DNA from: Gammaproteobacteria bacterium
GTDB lineage: Bacteria; Pseudomonadota; Gammaproteobacteria; JALTLT01
DNA length: 19,973 nucleotides
Direction of reading: 5' to 3'
Assembly (NCBI GenBank): GCA_027001815.1
Contig: JALTLT010000150.1
Span: 1 to 19,973, forward strand
Positions 1 through 6,842 of this stretch are shown here, piece after piece (within the stretch, counting starts at the first letter, position 1; each line of letters opens with the position of its first letter). A program made the position numbers and the translations under genes. Below the pieces are notes generated by a model. That model did no database searches. It saw nothing but the letters and a program-made list of their open reading frames with translations, and was not told where the DNA came from.

Positions 1-502
1 TCAGCCCCATCCCCTCGGGAATGTCGAGGCTGGCCAGCGATTCACGGATGGTATTGCGATCCTCGCCCTCGATGCGGCGGGAGATTCCCCCGGCACGGGG
101 GTTGTTGGGCATCAGCACCAGGTAGCGGCCGGCGAGGCTGATGAAGGTGGTGAGGGCGGCTCCCTTGTTGCCGCGCTCCTCCTTCTCCACCTGGACCACC
201 AGCTCCTGGCCTTCGCGCATCACCTCCTTGATGTTGACCCGGCCGCCGCCGCTGGCCGCGCCTTCCCTGAAATAGCTGCGGGCAATCTCCTTGAGGGGGA
301 GGAAACCGTGCCGTTCCGCGCCGTAGTCGACGAAGGCGGCCTCGAGGCTGGGTTCGATGCGGGTGATCTTACCCTTGTAGATGTTTGATTTCTTCTGCTC
401 CCGGGAGGGGCTTTCGATATCGAGATCGTAGAGGCGCTGGCCATCTACCATGGCCACCCGCAACTCCTCTTCCTGAGTTGCGTTGACGAGCATTCTCTTC
501 AT
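1..502 (-). CDS. rne: Ribonuclease E, N-terminal part (cut by the window edge)
   Basis: This is the first 167 codons of RNase E, the essential endonuclease that starts mRNA decay, matures rRNA and tRNA, and scaffolds the degradosome at the inner membrane. The start is ATG at 500-502. The protein opens MKRMLVNATQ and continues with DIESPSREQKKSNIYKGKI, IEPSLEAAFVDYGAERHGFL and MPNNPRAGGISRRIEG, all hallmarks of RNase E/G family N-termini. The RNase H-like start runs into the S1 RNA-binding domain at about residues 35-125. The catalytic DNase I-like domain and C-terminal scaffold lie outside the window. A second in-frame ATG three codons on (491-493) is less likely because the family begins MKRML. 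The gene is divergent from rluC, as in E. coli and Pseudomonas. RNase G is the alternative, but the length of the 5' match and the rluC neighbour favour rne. Confidence 0.97.
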   Translation of the reverse strand, partial: MKRMLVNATQEEELRVAMVDGQRLYDLDIESPSREQKKSNIYKGKITRIEPSLEAAFVDYGAERHGFLPLKEIARSYFREGAASGGGRVNIKEVMREGQELVVQVEKEERGNKGAALTTFISLAGRYLVLMPNNPRAGGISRRIEGEDRNTIRESLASLDIPEGMGL

Positions 503-1003
503 TGTATGCGGTCTCTCCAGCGCTCGACCGCCACCACGGCGTAAGCCGATCACTCGGCGCACGGTCTGCCCGGAGCAACGAGGGCGCCAACCGGAGGAGG
601 CGCAGCAGGAACTGTTGCAGAATCAGGTGCATCGTGCGTTACCAGTTGTCGTTGGGCTACACGCCCGGGGTACGCATCAGGCCGTGGCCCGGCATCTGCC
701 GGGATGGGGTCGGCCCTGTCGGGATGGGCCGTGCCCCGGAGATCCTGTGTCGTCCGGAACGACTGGCGGGCGTCGACCGCCAGGGGTGACGCCATTCGTG
801 TTCGGCTTCCCGCTTGCAGGATCGGGAGCGCTTTCGTTGTCTGTTGAACTCCAGACCACCGGGCGAAGCTGCCGCGCCCGGTGGGTGAAAACCCGGATCG
901 GCCATCGCCGACCACCAATGGTTCTTGGGTACTGCGCGGGTGGATCATCCCCCCGCTGACGCCTGGCTGCCGTCTCACCGCCGCCAGAGGCCGGAAAAAA
1001 GTC
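503..1003 (-). promoter_or_regulatory. Long structured 5' leader of rne
   Basis: About 500 nt separate the predicted transcription start (near 1003) from the rne ATG, with no convincing gene between. Several strong stems are visible: a 10-bp stem 856-865/875-884, a 7-bp stem 763-769/777-783, and a 6-bp stem 711-716/726-731. In E. coli the rne leader is also unusually long (about 361 nt) and its hairpins mediate RNase E autoregulation. The same role is inferred here from position, length and structure, not from sequence match. Confidence 0.55.
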
Positions 1004-1009
1004 CTCGAC

Positions 1010-1038
1010 ACTATACCAACGATCCGGAAGCGCGGCAA
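1010..1038 (-). promoter_or_regulatory. Sigma70-like promoter for rne
   Basis: Read on the minus strand: -35 TTGCCG (1033-1038), a 17-bp spacer, and -10 TATAGT (1010-1015). Both hexamers are close to consensus at ideal spacing. The expected start is near 1003, giving the long rne leader. Confidence 0.7.
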
Positions 1039-1121
1039 ATTCTCCCAAAAAACAAGGTCTCCCCTTCTCCTCGTCCCTCACTCGAGGAGAGAGCGTCGGG
1101 CAATGCTGGTACCATACACCC

Positions 1122-2069
1122 ATGGATGGGGAACGGAACCGGCCGGCCGCCCGCGTCGAGGTGATCGACGCCGCCGCAGCGGGCCAGCGGATCGACAACT
1201 GGCTGCTCTCCCGGCTCAAGGGGGTGCCCAAGAGCCGGGTCTACCGCCTGCTGCGTACGGGGCAGGTGCGGGTCAACGGCGGACGCATCAAGGCGCCCTA
1301 TCGCCTGCGGGCGGGTGACCGGGTGCGTATCCCTCCCGTGCGGACCGCCGTCGAGGGTGAGACGCCGGCCATCCCGGAAGGGGTGATCGCGAGACTCCGG
1401 GAGGCGGTGCTCCACGATGCGGACGATCTGCTCGTGATCGACAAACCGTCCGGAATCGCCGTCCACGGGGGTAGCGGTCTGGCCTGGGGGGTGATCGAGG
1501 CGCTGAAGAGCCGGGAACCTGGCTTCCTCGAACTTGTCCATCGTCTGGACAGGGAGACCAGCGGTTGTCTTCTGCTCGCCCGCAGCCGGGAGGCGCTGCT
1601 GGCCACCCAGCGGGCGTTCCAGCAGGGTGAGGTGGAGAAGAGCTATCTGCTGCTGGTGCGCAGCGAGTGGCCGGAGGGGCGGATGCGGGTGGACGCGCCC
1701 TTGCGGCGTGACCTGCAGCGCGGGGGGGAGCGAGTGGTCGAGGTGCGGCAGGACGGGCGTGAGGCACTCACCGAGTTCGAGGCGGTGGAACGCTATCGCG
1801 GTGCGACGCTAGTGAGGGCTGTTCTGCACACCGGTCGTACCCATCAGATCCGCGTCCATGCCGCCCATCTGGGACACCCGCTGGCAGGCGACGAACGCTA
1901 CGGGGACCGGGCCTTCAACCGGCAGATGAGGGAGCTGGGGTTGCGGCGACTCTTTCTTCATGCCAGCAGTCTGGTTCTGCCGGTGCCGGGCCGCGACGAA
2001 CGCCTGACCGTCTCCTCGCCGCTGCCGGAAGAGCTGCAAGACGTGTTGAACCGACTGGAGAACCGATGA
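1122..2069 (+). CDS. rluC: 23S rRNA pseudouridine synthase RluC
   Basis: This 315-residue RluA-family synthase converts uridines of 23S rRNA (positions 955, 2504 and 2580 in E. coli) to pseudouridine. An S4 RNA-binding domain spans about residues 20-80 (GQRIDNWLLSRLKGVPKSRV). It is followed by the catalytic domain with HRLDRETSG at 140-148, whose Asp143 is the expected nucleophile, and the late motif GRTHQIRVHAAHLGHPLAGD. Length matches RluC (E. coli 319). ATG 1122 is the only ATG that gives the family N-terminus. No Shine-Dalgarno is visible just before it, and an extended -10 (TGG TACCAT, 1107-1115) lies so close that the mRNA may be leaderless. It heads an overlapping operon with the HAD phosphatase and sppA. 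RluD is the main alternative, but the rne neighbour favours RluC. Confidence 0.93.
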   Translation: MDGERNRPAARVEVIDAAAAGQRIDNWLLSRLKGVPKSRVYRLLRTGQVRVNGGRIKAPYRLRAGDRVRIPPVRTAVEGETPAIPEGVIARLREAVLHDADDLLVIDKPSGIAVHGGSGLAWGVIEALKSREPGFLELVHRLDRETSGCLLLARSREALLATQRAFQQGEVEKSYLLLVRSEWPEGRMRVDAPLRRDLQRGGERVVEVRQDGREALTEFEAVERYRGATLVRAVLHTGRTHQIRVHAAHLGHPLAGDERYGDRAFNRQMRELGLRRLFLHASSLVLPVPGRDERLTVSSPLPEELQDVLNRLENR

Positions 2070-2794
2070 GACCTGACACTTTTCCCCGCCTGGTGATCTT
2101 CGACTGGGACGGGACCCTGATGGACTCCGAACACCATATCGTCGCCTGCCTCCACGCCGCCATGGACGATCTGGGCCTGGAGCGGCTCCCTGCGGAACGG
2201 GTGAGGGGGATCATCGGGCTCGGCCTGCGTGAGGCGGTGGAGGGGCTCTTCCCCGGGCGTGGCGCCGACGATGCCTTCGTGGACCGCTTCGTGGCCGCCT
2301 ACCGGAGCCACTTTTTCGATCCCGCAGCGGGATCGAGCCTCTTCGAGGGGGCCCGGGAGGTGGTGGAACAGTTGCACGGGGAGGGGTTTCTGCTCGCGGT
2401 GGCGACCGGCAAGAGTCGCCGTGGCCTGGAGATGGCGCTCGATCAGACGGGGCTGCGCAGTGCCTTTCACGTCACCCGTTGTGCCGACGAGAGTCGTTCC
2501 AAGCCCCATCCCCGGATGCTGTGCGAGATCCTCGATGAGGTGGGGGTCGCCGCAGCCGAGGCGGTGATGGTGGGGGACACCGAGTTCGACCTGGCGATGG
2601 CCGTCGCGGCGGGCGTGGGAGGTATCGGCGTGAGCTACGGTGTCCACGAGGTGGAGCGTTTGAAACGCCATCGACCGTTGGCGCTCATCCATCAGATTCG
2701 TGAACTGCCGCACGTGCTGATGGCACTTCCCAAGGAGACGGCCGGCATGGAGCCGGCCATGGAAAACAAGAAAGCGAGGGTGATCCATGAGTGA
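2066..2794 (+). CDS. HAD-superfamily phosphatase (phosphoglycolate phosphatase-like)
   Basis: This 242-residue haloacid dehalogenase-type hydrolase has all four motifs: I, DWDGTLMDS with Asp13 (nucleophile) and Asp15; II, Thr114 in AVATGKS; III, Lys146 in SKPHP; IV, GDTEFD with Asp171 and Asp175 for Mg2+. A helical cap (C1 type) occupies about residues 20-95. The C-terminal 30 residues or so, rich in charged residues, lie beyond the usual fold. Its ATG overlaps the rluC stop by 4 bp (ATGA), indicating translational coupling. A homologous HAD gene sits at the same place between rluC and an S49 peptidase gene in Pseudomonas. The substrate cannot be told from the sequence. Related proteins are labelled Gph-like, but true Gph usually lies with rpe and trpE, so no symbol is given. 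Confidence 0.9.
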   Translation: MRPDTFPRLVIFDWDGTLMDSEHHIVACLHAAMDDLGLERLPAERVRGIIGLGLREAVEGLFPGRGADDAFVDRFVAAYRSHFFDPAAGSSLFEGAREVVEQLHGEGFLLAVATGKSRRGLEMALDQTGLRSAFHVTRCADESRSKPHPRMLCEILDEVGVAAAEAVMVGDTEFDLAMAVAAGVGGIGVSYGVHEVERLKRHRPLALIHQIRELPHVLMALPKETAGMEPAMENKKARVIHE

Positions 2795-3773
2795 GCGAGA
2801 GGACCCGGGGCACAAGACTCCGGCAGATGCGGGATGGGAGCGGGAACTGCTGAAGGATCTGGCGTGGGCCTCCCTCAAGGAACAGCGGCGGGCGCGACGC
2901 TGGGGGCTGCTCACCCGCTTCCTGTTCCTCGGTTATCTGGTTGCCCTGCTGTGGGTCTTCACCGCCGACCAGACGGAAGTGACGCTGCACAAGCCTGGTG
3001 ACCAGTTCGCGGCCGTGGTGGATCTGCAGGGAATCATCGCCGAGGACAGCGAGGCCTCGGCGGAGCTGGTGATCGCCGCCCTGCGGGATGCCTTCGAGGC
3101 GAAGGGGGCCAAGGGAGTGATCCTGCGGGCCAACAGCCCCGGCGGCAGCCCCGTACAGTCCGACTACGTCTTCAACGAGATCCGCCGGTTGCGGGAGGAG
3201 TATCCGGATATGCCCCTCTACGCGGTGATCACCGATCTCTGTGCCTCCGGTTGCTACTACATCGCTGCGGCGGCCGACGAGATCTACGCCAACCCCTCCA
3301 GCATCGTCGGCTCCATTGGCGTGATCAACGCCGGGTTCGGCTTCGACGAGGCGATTCGCAAGCTGGGTCTCGAGCGGCGCCTCTTCACCGCCGGTGAGCA
3401 CAAGGGGTTCCTCGACCCCTTCTCTCCGCTGAAGGAGGAAGAGGTGGTTCATCTCCGGCAGATCCTCGGCGAGATTCACGGGCGTTTCATCGCCGCAGTG
3501 AAAGAGGGTCGGGGGGAACGGCTGAAAGAGGATCCGCAGCTCTTTTCCGGTCTGGTGTGGACAGGAGAGAGGGGGCGTGAACTGGGTCTCGTCGACGGTT
3601 TTGCCAGCGTCCGGGAAGTGGCCAGGGAAAAACTCGAGGTGGACGAGACCCGGAACTTCACGCATGAGGAGGACATCTGGCAGAGACTCGCCGACCGGCT
3701 GGGCGTGGCCATCGGCAAGGGGGTCGGTCGGGCCCTGCAGGGGAGTGTCACACCGCAGGCGCTGTCGCCCTGA
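2787..3773 (+). CDS. sppA: S49-family signal peptide peptidase, short SppA type
   Basis: This 328-residue membrane-anchored serine peptidase degrades released signal peptides. A charged cytoplasmic stretch (residues 1-40) is followed by one membrane segment at about 41-60 (LLTRFLFLGYLVALLWVF), giving N-in topology with the catalytic domain in the periplasm. Motifs: RANSPGGSP at 114-122, nucleophile Ser154 in DLCASGCYYIA, the GSIGVI strand at 175-180, and the general base Lys206 in AGEHKGFLDPF. One catalytic domain places it with the short SppA/B. subtilis type rather than the double-length E. coli SppA. Its ATG overlaps the HAD gene by 8 bp (ATGAGTGA). SohB is an alternative label. It is convergent with maf, with the 162-bp hairpin element between them. 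Confidence 0.9.
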   Translation: MSEREDPGHKTPADAGWERELLKDLAWASLKEQRRARRWGLLTRFLFLGYLVALLWVFTADQTEVTLHKPGDQFAAVVDLQGIIAEDSEASAELVIAALRDAFEAKGAKGVILRANSPGGSPVQSDYVFNEIRRLREEYPDMPLYAVITDLCASGCYYIAAAADEIYANPSSIVGSIGVINAGFGFDEAIRKLGLERRLFTAGEHKGFLDPFSPLKEEEVVHLRQILGEIHGRFIAAVKEGRGERLKEDPQLFSGLVWTGERGRELGLVDGFASVREVAREKLEVDETRNFTHEEDIWQRLADRLGVAIGKGVGRALQGSVTPQALSP

Positions 3774-4049
3774 ACGGCCGTGCGGGAAAAGCCATCATAC
3801 GGTAGCCCCGGCATGCACGGAGGCTGTGTGGCCAGTTTCGGCGATCGCGGCTCTTCGAGCGCAGCCGCCTGCCTGCTCCCCCCCCGTTTTCGATATCTTG
3901 CTAGCAGCCTGTCGGTCTTTGATAAGCCATCAGGTTCTGGTGCTTCCCGCCTCTCGGGGCAGAAGTGATGGCTACGCCTTGCGCTGCAGGGCGGCACACT
4001 CGAACACGCCAGACGCACATCCATCCGGCAGCTTCACGCGACTTTCGGG
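3774..4049. other. Non-coding gap after sppA, with a CTAG-bounded segment of possible IS origin
   Basis: No gene is supported here. 3774-3900 shows only a run of eight C near 3880. 3905-4049 (145 bp) lies between two CTAG tetramers (3901-3904 and 4050-4053). Its left edge, CTAGCAGCCTGT, differs by one base from the edge of the adjoining 162-bp element (CTAGCAGGCTGT). It contains a stem AGCCATCA 3925-3932 / TGATGGCT 3966-3973. On the minus strand one frame is open from 4049 to a TAG inside the 3901 CTAG, and another ends at 3972. Neither could be matched to a known protein. It could be the end of a decayed insertion sequence, but the two edges are not inverted repeats of each other. Confidence 0.35.
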
Positions 4050-4219
4050 CTAGCAGGCTGTTGAAAAACTCCGTTTTTCTGCAGCCTGTGCCACGGTGCA
4101 GGGATGCACCGCCGTTTTCAATGACGCCAACTCATTGAAAACGTGAGGAAGCCGGAAATCGCATTTTCGGCTTCCGGCGTTGAAAAAGGCCAGGACGGCC
4201 TTTTTCAACATCCTGCTAG
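4050..4219 (-). mobile_element. Five-hairpin MITE-like element, copy 1A (162 bp plus CTAG duplication)
   Basis: The element proper is 4054-4215, flanked by CTAG at 4050-4053 and 4216-4219. Its ends are near-perfect inverted repeats: CAGGCTGTTGAAAAA on the left, and CAGGATGTTGAAAAA when the right end is read on the other strand. Inside are five successive stem-loops. Reverse-complemented, it aligns without gaps over all 162 bp to 7962-8123, with 8 mismatches, mostly in loops. There is no coding capacity. The YTAR target duplication resembles that described for the IS701 family, so a non-autonomous derivative of such an IS is likely (inference). The right-hand CTAG supplies the TAG stop of maf. 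Confidence 0.8.
4179..4209. terminator. Bidirectional intrinsic terminator-like hairpin between sppA and maf
   Basis: A perfect 13-bp stem (4179-4191 with 4197-4209, loop AGGAC) has a GC base GGCC next to TTTTT on the plus strand and, because it is symmetric, the same on the minus strand. It belongs to element 1A. It can stop transcripts from both convergent genes, sppA and maf. Confidence 0.65.
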
Positions 4220-4800
4220 GGGATGACGATGCCCTCCGCCGCCAGCATCTCCACCAGGCGGATCAGGGGCAGGCCGATAAGGGCGGTGGGATCCTCTCCG
4301 CTCATCCGCCGGAAGAGGGCGATGCCCAGCCCTTCAGATTTGAAGCTTCCGGCACAGTTCCAGGGGCGGTCGTGGGCCAGGTAGCGGCGGATCCGGCCGT
4401 CGTCCAGCTCGCGAAAGGTGACCTCGAAAGGGATCACGTCCACCTGCGCCCGGTCGGTGGCCGTGTTGAGCAGGCAGAGACCGGTGAGAAAGGTGACCGT
4501 TCGACCCGAGGCACGGCGCAGTTGCTCCGCGGCGCGCTCGGGGGAGCCCGGTTTTCCCATCACCTCGCCCTCGAGGATCGCCACCTGGTCGGAACCGATC
4601 ACCAGGGCACCGGGGTGACGCAGGCCCACCGCCCGTGCCTTGCTCTCCGCCAGGCGCCGGACCAGGAGTTCCGGCGTCTCCCCTCCAAGCCGGCTTTCGT
4701 CCACCTCCGGAGAGTCGGTCTCGAAGGGGATGGCAAGTCGCTCAAGGAGTTCACGGCGGAAGGGCGAGGTGGAACCGAGGATGAGGGTCTTGGAGGGCAT
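4216..4800 (-). CDS. maf: Maf-like nucleotide pyrophosphatase (YceF type, m7GTP)
   Basis: This 194-residue house-cleaning enzyme hydrolyses modified nucleoside triphosphates. The YceF branch prefers 7-methyl-GTP. Seen: N-terminal LILGSTSPFRRELL (SxxxR substrate-binding motif), IGSDQV with catalytic Asp71, GKPGSPERAAEQLRRASGR, and C-terminal SEGLGIALF and LIGLPLIRLVEML. ATG 4800 is chosen over the upstream ATG at 4836 because homologues begin close to LILGS and because 4836 falls at the edge of the -10 hexamer of the predicted promoter. The gene is divergent from yceD-rpmF-plsX, as in E. coli and Pseudomonas. Its TAG stop lies inside the CTAG target duplication of element 1A, yet the C-terminus looks complete. 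Confidence 0.93.
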   Translation of the reverse strand: MPSKTLILGSTSPFRRELLERLAIPFETDSPEVDESRLGGETPELLVRRLAESKARAVGLRHPGALVIGSDQVAILEGEVMGKPGSPERAAEQLRRASGRTVTFLTGLCLLNTATDRAQVDVIPFEVTFRELDDGRIRRYLAHDRPWNCAGSFKSEGLGIALFRRMSGEDPTALIGLPLIRLVEMLAAEGIVIP

Positions 4801-4836
4801 GGCACGGGTTCCCGGGCTGCAGCAGGGCGACCGCAT

Positions 4837-4865
4837 TTTCTAACCCGCGCCACGTCACCTGTCAA
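4837..4865 (-). promoter_or_regulatory. Sigma70-like promoter for maf
   Basis: Minus strand: -35 TTGACA (4860-4865, perfect), 17-bp spacer, -10 TAGAAA (4837-4842). The expected start is near 4830, giving a leader of about 30 nt before ATG 4800. Confidence 0.65.
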
Positions 4866-4923
4866 GCCGTGGAGGTGAGGTTCACCGTCAGCCGGGAAGG
4901 GCGGGGCAGGGCGCGTTTCCACT

Positions 4924-4953
4924 TTGACAGTAGGTTGTTGTCACAGCTACAAT
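4924..4953 (+). promoter_or_regulatory. Strong sigma70-like promoter for yceD-rpmF-plsX-fabH
   Basis: -35 TTGACA (4924-4929, perfect), 18-bp spacer, -10 TACAAT (4948-4953, five of six). The expected start is 4959-4962, immediately before the yceD ATG at 4963, so the transcript would be leaderless or nearly so. It lies back to back with the maf promoter, the two -35 boxes being 58 bp apart. Confidence 0.75.
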
Positions 4954-4962
4954 TAGCCGCTT

Positions 4963-5490
4963 ATGTCGGGTATCTTGCCAGATCGCGTCGACGCGCTGCG
5001 TTTCGCCCAGGAGAGGGTCGAGATGCAGGGAGAGATCGCGCTTTCACGGTTGTCGCGGCTCGTCACGCAGTTGCGTGGAGAGGGGGAGGCGCTGGTGCGG
5101 CTCCGTTTCGGGGTCGATGAACGGGGACAGTCTTTCGTCACCGGGGAACTGGAGGCGGCGGTCGAACTCACCTGCCAGCGTTGCCTCCAGCCGGTCTCGG
5201 TGCCGCTGGAAGTCGATTTCCGGTTGGGGATGGTGAAGGACGACGCCCAGGCGCGGGGACTGGACGAGGGCTACGAACCGGCGCTCCTGCAGGGGCCGAC
5301 GCTCTCTCTCCACGAGATCGTGGAAGACGAGTTGCTGCTGGCACTGCCGCCGGTTCCGCGGCATCCGACCGGTGAATGCCCCGCCGGCGAAGGCACTCTC
5401 CGCTTCGGTGAGCTCCCTGAACCCGACGAAGAGACGGACAACCCCTTCGCCGTGCTGCGCGGCCTGAAGGGTAGAGGGGAGGGCGGCTGA
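4963..5490 (+). CDS. yceD: YceD (DUF177), 23S rRNA accumulation protein
   Basis: This 175-residue YceD/DUF177 protein is a small conserved protein needed for normal 23S rRNA levels and encoded next to L32. Family features: an N-terminus resembling E. coli YceD (LPDRVDALRFAQERVEMQG), the LTCQRCLQPV Cys pair near residues 69-72, EIVEDELLLALPPVP, a later Cys in TGECPAGEG, and a C-terminal NPFAVLRGLK. ATG 4963 is kept because the family match begins there. No ribosome-binding site precedes it, and the promoter -10 ends 9 bp upstream, which fits leaderless translation. It is the first gene of the rpmF-plsX-fabH transcription unit, with 60 bp to rpmF. Confidence 0.92.
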   Translation: MSGILPDRVDALRFAQERVEMQGEIALSRLSRLVTQLRGEGEALVRLRFGVDERGQSFVTGELEAAVELTCQRCLQPVSVPLEVDFRLGMVKDDAQARGLDEGYEPALLQGPTLSLHEIVEDELLLALPPVPRHPTGECPAGEGTLRFGELPEPDEETDNPFAVLRGLKGRGEGG

Positions 5491-5550
5491 TCCCGCCCCA
5501 CCCCGCCGACAGTCGCAGAGATTGCAGAACCAGAACGGAGACCACAGACC

Positions 5551-5727
5551 ATGGCAGTTCAACAGAATCGCAAGACTCCTTCCAAGCGCGGTATGCGTCG
5601 CTCCCACGACAAGCTCTCCGCCCCCACCCTCTCCATCGAGCCGGAGACCGGTGAGACCCATCTGCGTCACCACGTGAGCCCCGAGGGCTATTACCGTGGT
5701 CGCCGGGTCGTGACCACCCGCAAGTAG
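5551..5727 (+). CDS. rpmF: 50S ribosomal protein L32
   Basis: This 58-residue L32 of the large ribosomal subunit begins MAVQQNRKTPSKRGMRRSHD, the near-universal L32 start. It continues with LSIEPETGETHLRHHVSPEG and ends GRRVVTTRK. It has no cysteines, so it is the zinc-free form. A GGAG lies about 10 bp before the ATG. It sits between yceD and plsX, the standard arrangement in which ribosomal and lipid synthesis genes share one mRNA. Confidence 0.98.
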   Translation: MAVQQNRKTPSKRGMRRSHDKLSAPTLSIEPETGETHLRHHVSPEGYYRGRRVVTTRK

Positions 5728-5810
5728 GGTTTCCACCTTGCCGGCCGTCGGGACTGCCCCTGGCCGGTGAACCATCGGTCGTTGCGCGAGGTCAGGTTGC
5801 CAGCCACTCC

Positions 5811-6842
5811 ATGAACCGGATTCGAACCATAGCCCTGGACGCCATGAGCGGTGACCACGGCGCGGAAGTGGTGATTTCCGCCGCGGTCCACACCCTCAGG
5901 CAGCGGCAGGATCTGCACCTGATCCTGGTGGGAGACGAGGCGGAGCTGACGGAGGGACTCCGACGTCAGGGGAGGGATGCCGATGGCGCCTCCCTCTCCA
6001 TCCAGCACGCCAGCCAGGTGGTGACCATGGATGACAAGGTGGCTCACGCCCTGCGCAACAAGCGCGACTCCTCCATGCGGGTGGCCATCAACCTGGTCAA
6101 GGAGGGGAGGGCCGATGCCGCGGTGAGCGCCGGTAACACCGGGGCGCTGATGGCCACCGCCCGATATGTCCTCAAGACCCTGCCGGGTATCGATCGCCCC
6201 GCCATCTGCACGGCCCTGCCGTCCATCGAGGGTCACTCCCACGTTCTCGATCTGGGTGGCAACGTGGATTGTGCGCCGGAGCATCTCTTCCAGTTCGCCG
6301 TGATGGGGTCGGTGCTTTCGTCGGCGGTGGATGGCATCGAGCGGCCGCGGGTTGGCCTGCTCAACATCGGTCAGGAGGAGATCAAGGGCAACGAGCGGGT
6401 CAAGGAGGCGGGGCGTCTGCTCGCCGAGAGCAGTCTCAACTATATCGGCTTCGTCGAGGGCAATGACATCTACATCGGGGGTGCCGATGTGGTGGTGTGC
6501 GACGGTTTCGTCGGCAACGTCATGCTCAAGACCACCGAGGGAGTGGCCAAGATGATCGGCCACTACATGCGCGAGGAGTTCACGCGCAATCCGCTGACCC
6601 GGCTGGCGGGGCTGGTGGCGATGCCGGTGCTCAACGCCTTTCGCAAGAAGATCGATCCCCGTCGCTACAATGGCGCCAGTCTGCTGGGGCTTCGCGGGAT
6701 CGTCATCAAGAGTCATGGTGGCGCCGACAATCTGGCATTTGCCAATGCCATCAAGATCGCCGCGCTGGAGGTGGACAACGCCGTTCCCCAGCGCATCCAC
6801 TCGCGGCTCGAATCGATGCTGGCGCAAGGGGCACCGGATTGA
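5811..6842 (+). CDS. plsX: Phosphate acyltransferase PlsX
   Basis: This 343-residue enzyme converts acyl-ACP and phosphate to acyl-phosphate, the donor for PlsY in phosphatidic acid synthesis. It is a peripheral membrane enzyme. Seen: N-terminal IALDAMSGDHGAE, SAGNTGALMA, IGQEEIKGNE, CDGFVGNVMLKTTEG, and C-terminal LLGLRGIVIKSHGGAD, all standard PlsX signatures, with family-typical length. ATG 5811 gives the usual N-terminus. The ribosome-binding site is weak (GAGGTCAGG, about 15 bp away). An 83-bp spacer after rpmF carries a CCGGCC/GGCCGG stem. Its TGA overlaps the TTG start of fabH by 3 bp. Confidence 0.97.
   Translation: MNRIRTIALDAMSGDHGAEVVISAAVHTLRQRQDLHLILVGDEAELTEGLRRQGRDADGASLSIQHASQVVTMDDKVAHALRNKRDSSMRVAINLVKEGRADAAVSAGNTGALMATARYVLKTLPGIDRPAICTALPSIEGHSHVLDLGGNVDCAPEHLFQFAVMGSVLSSAVDGIERPRVGLLNIGQEEIKGNERVKEAGRLLAESSLNYIGFVEGNDIYIGGADVVVCDGFVGNVMLKTTEGVAKMIGHYMREEFTRNPLTRLAGLVAMPVLNAFRKKIDPRRYNGASLLGLRGIVIKSHGGADNLAFANAIKIAALEVDNAVPQRIHSRLESMLAQGAPD

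Noticed and set aside
550..1231. Several overlapping open frames in the rne-rluC gap
   Set aside because: They have Arg/Pro-rich compositions, no coherent domains and no good starts. The gap is better explained as the rne leader and promoters.
4216..4836. Longer Maf start at 4836
   Set aside because: The added 12 residues are not family-like, and that ATG falls at the -10 box of the predicted maf promoter.
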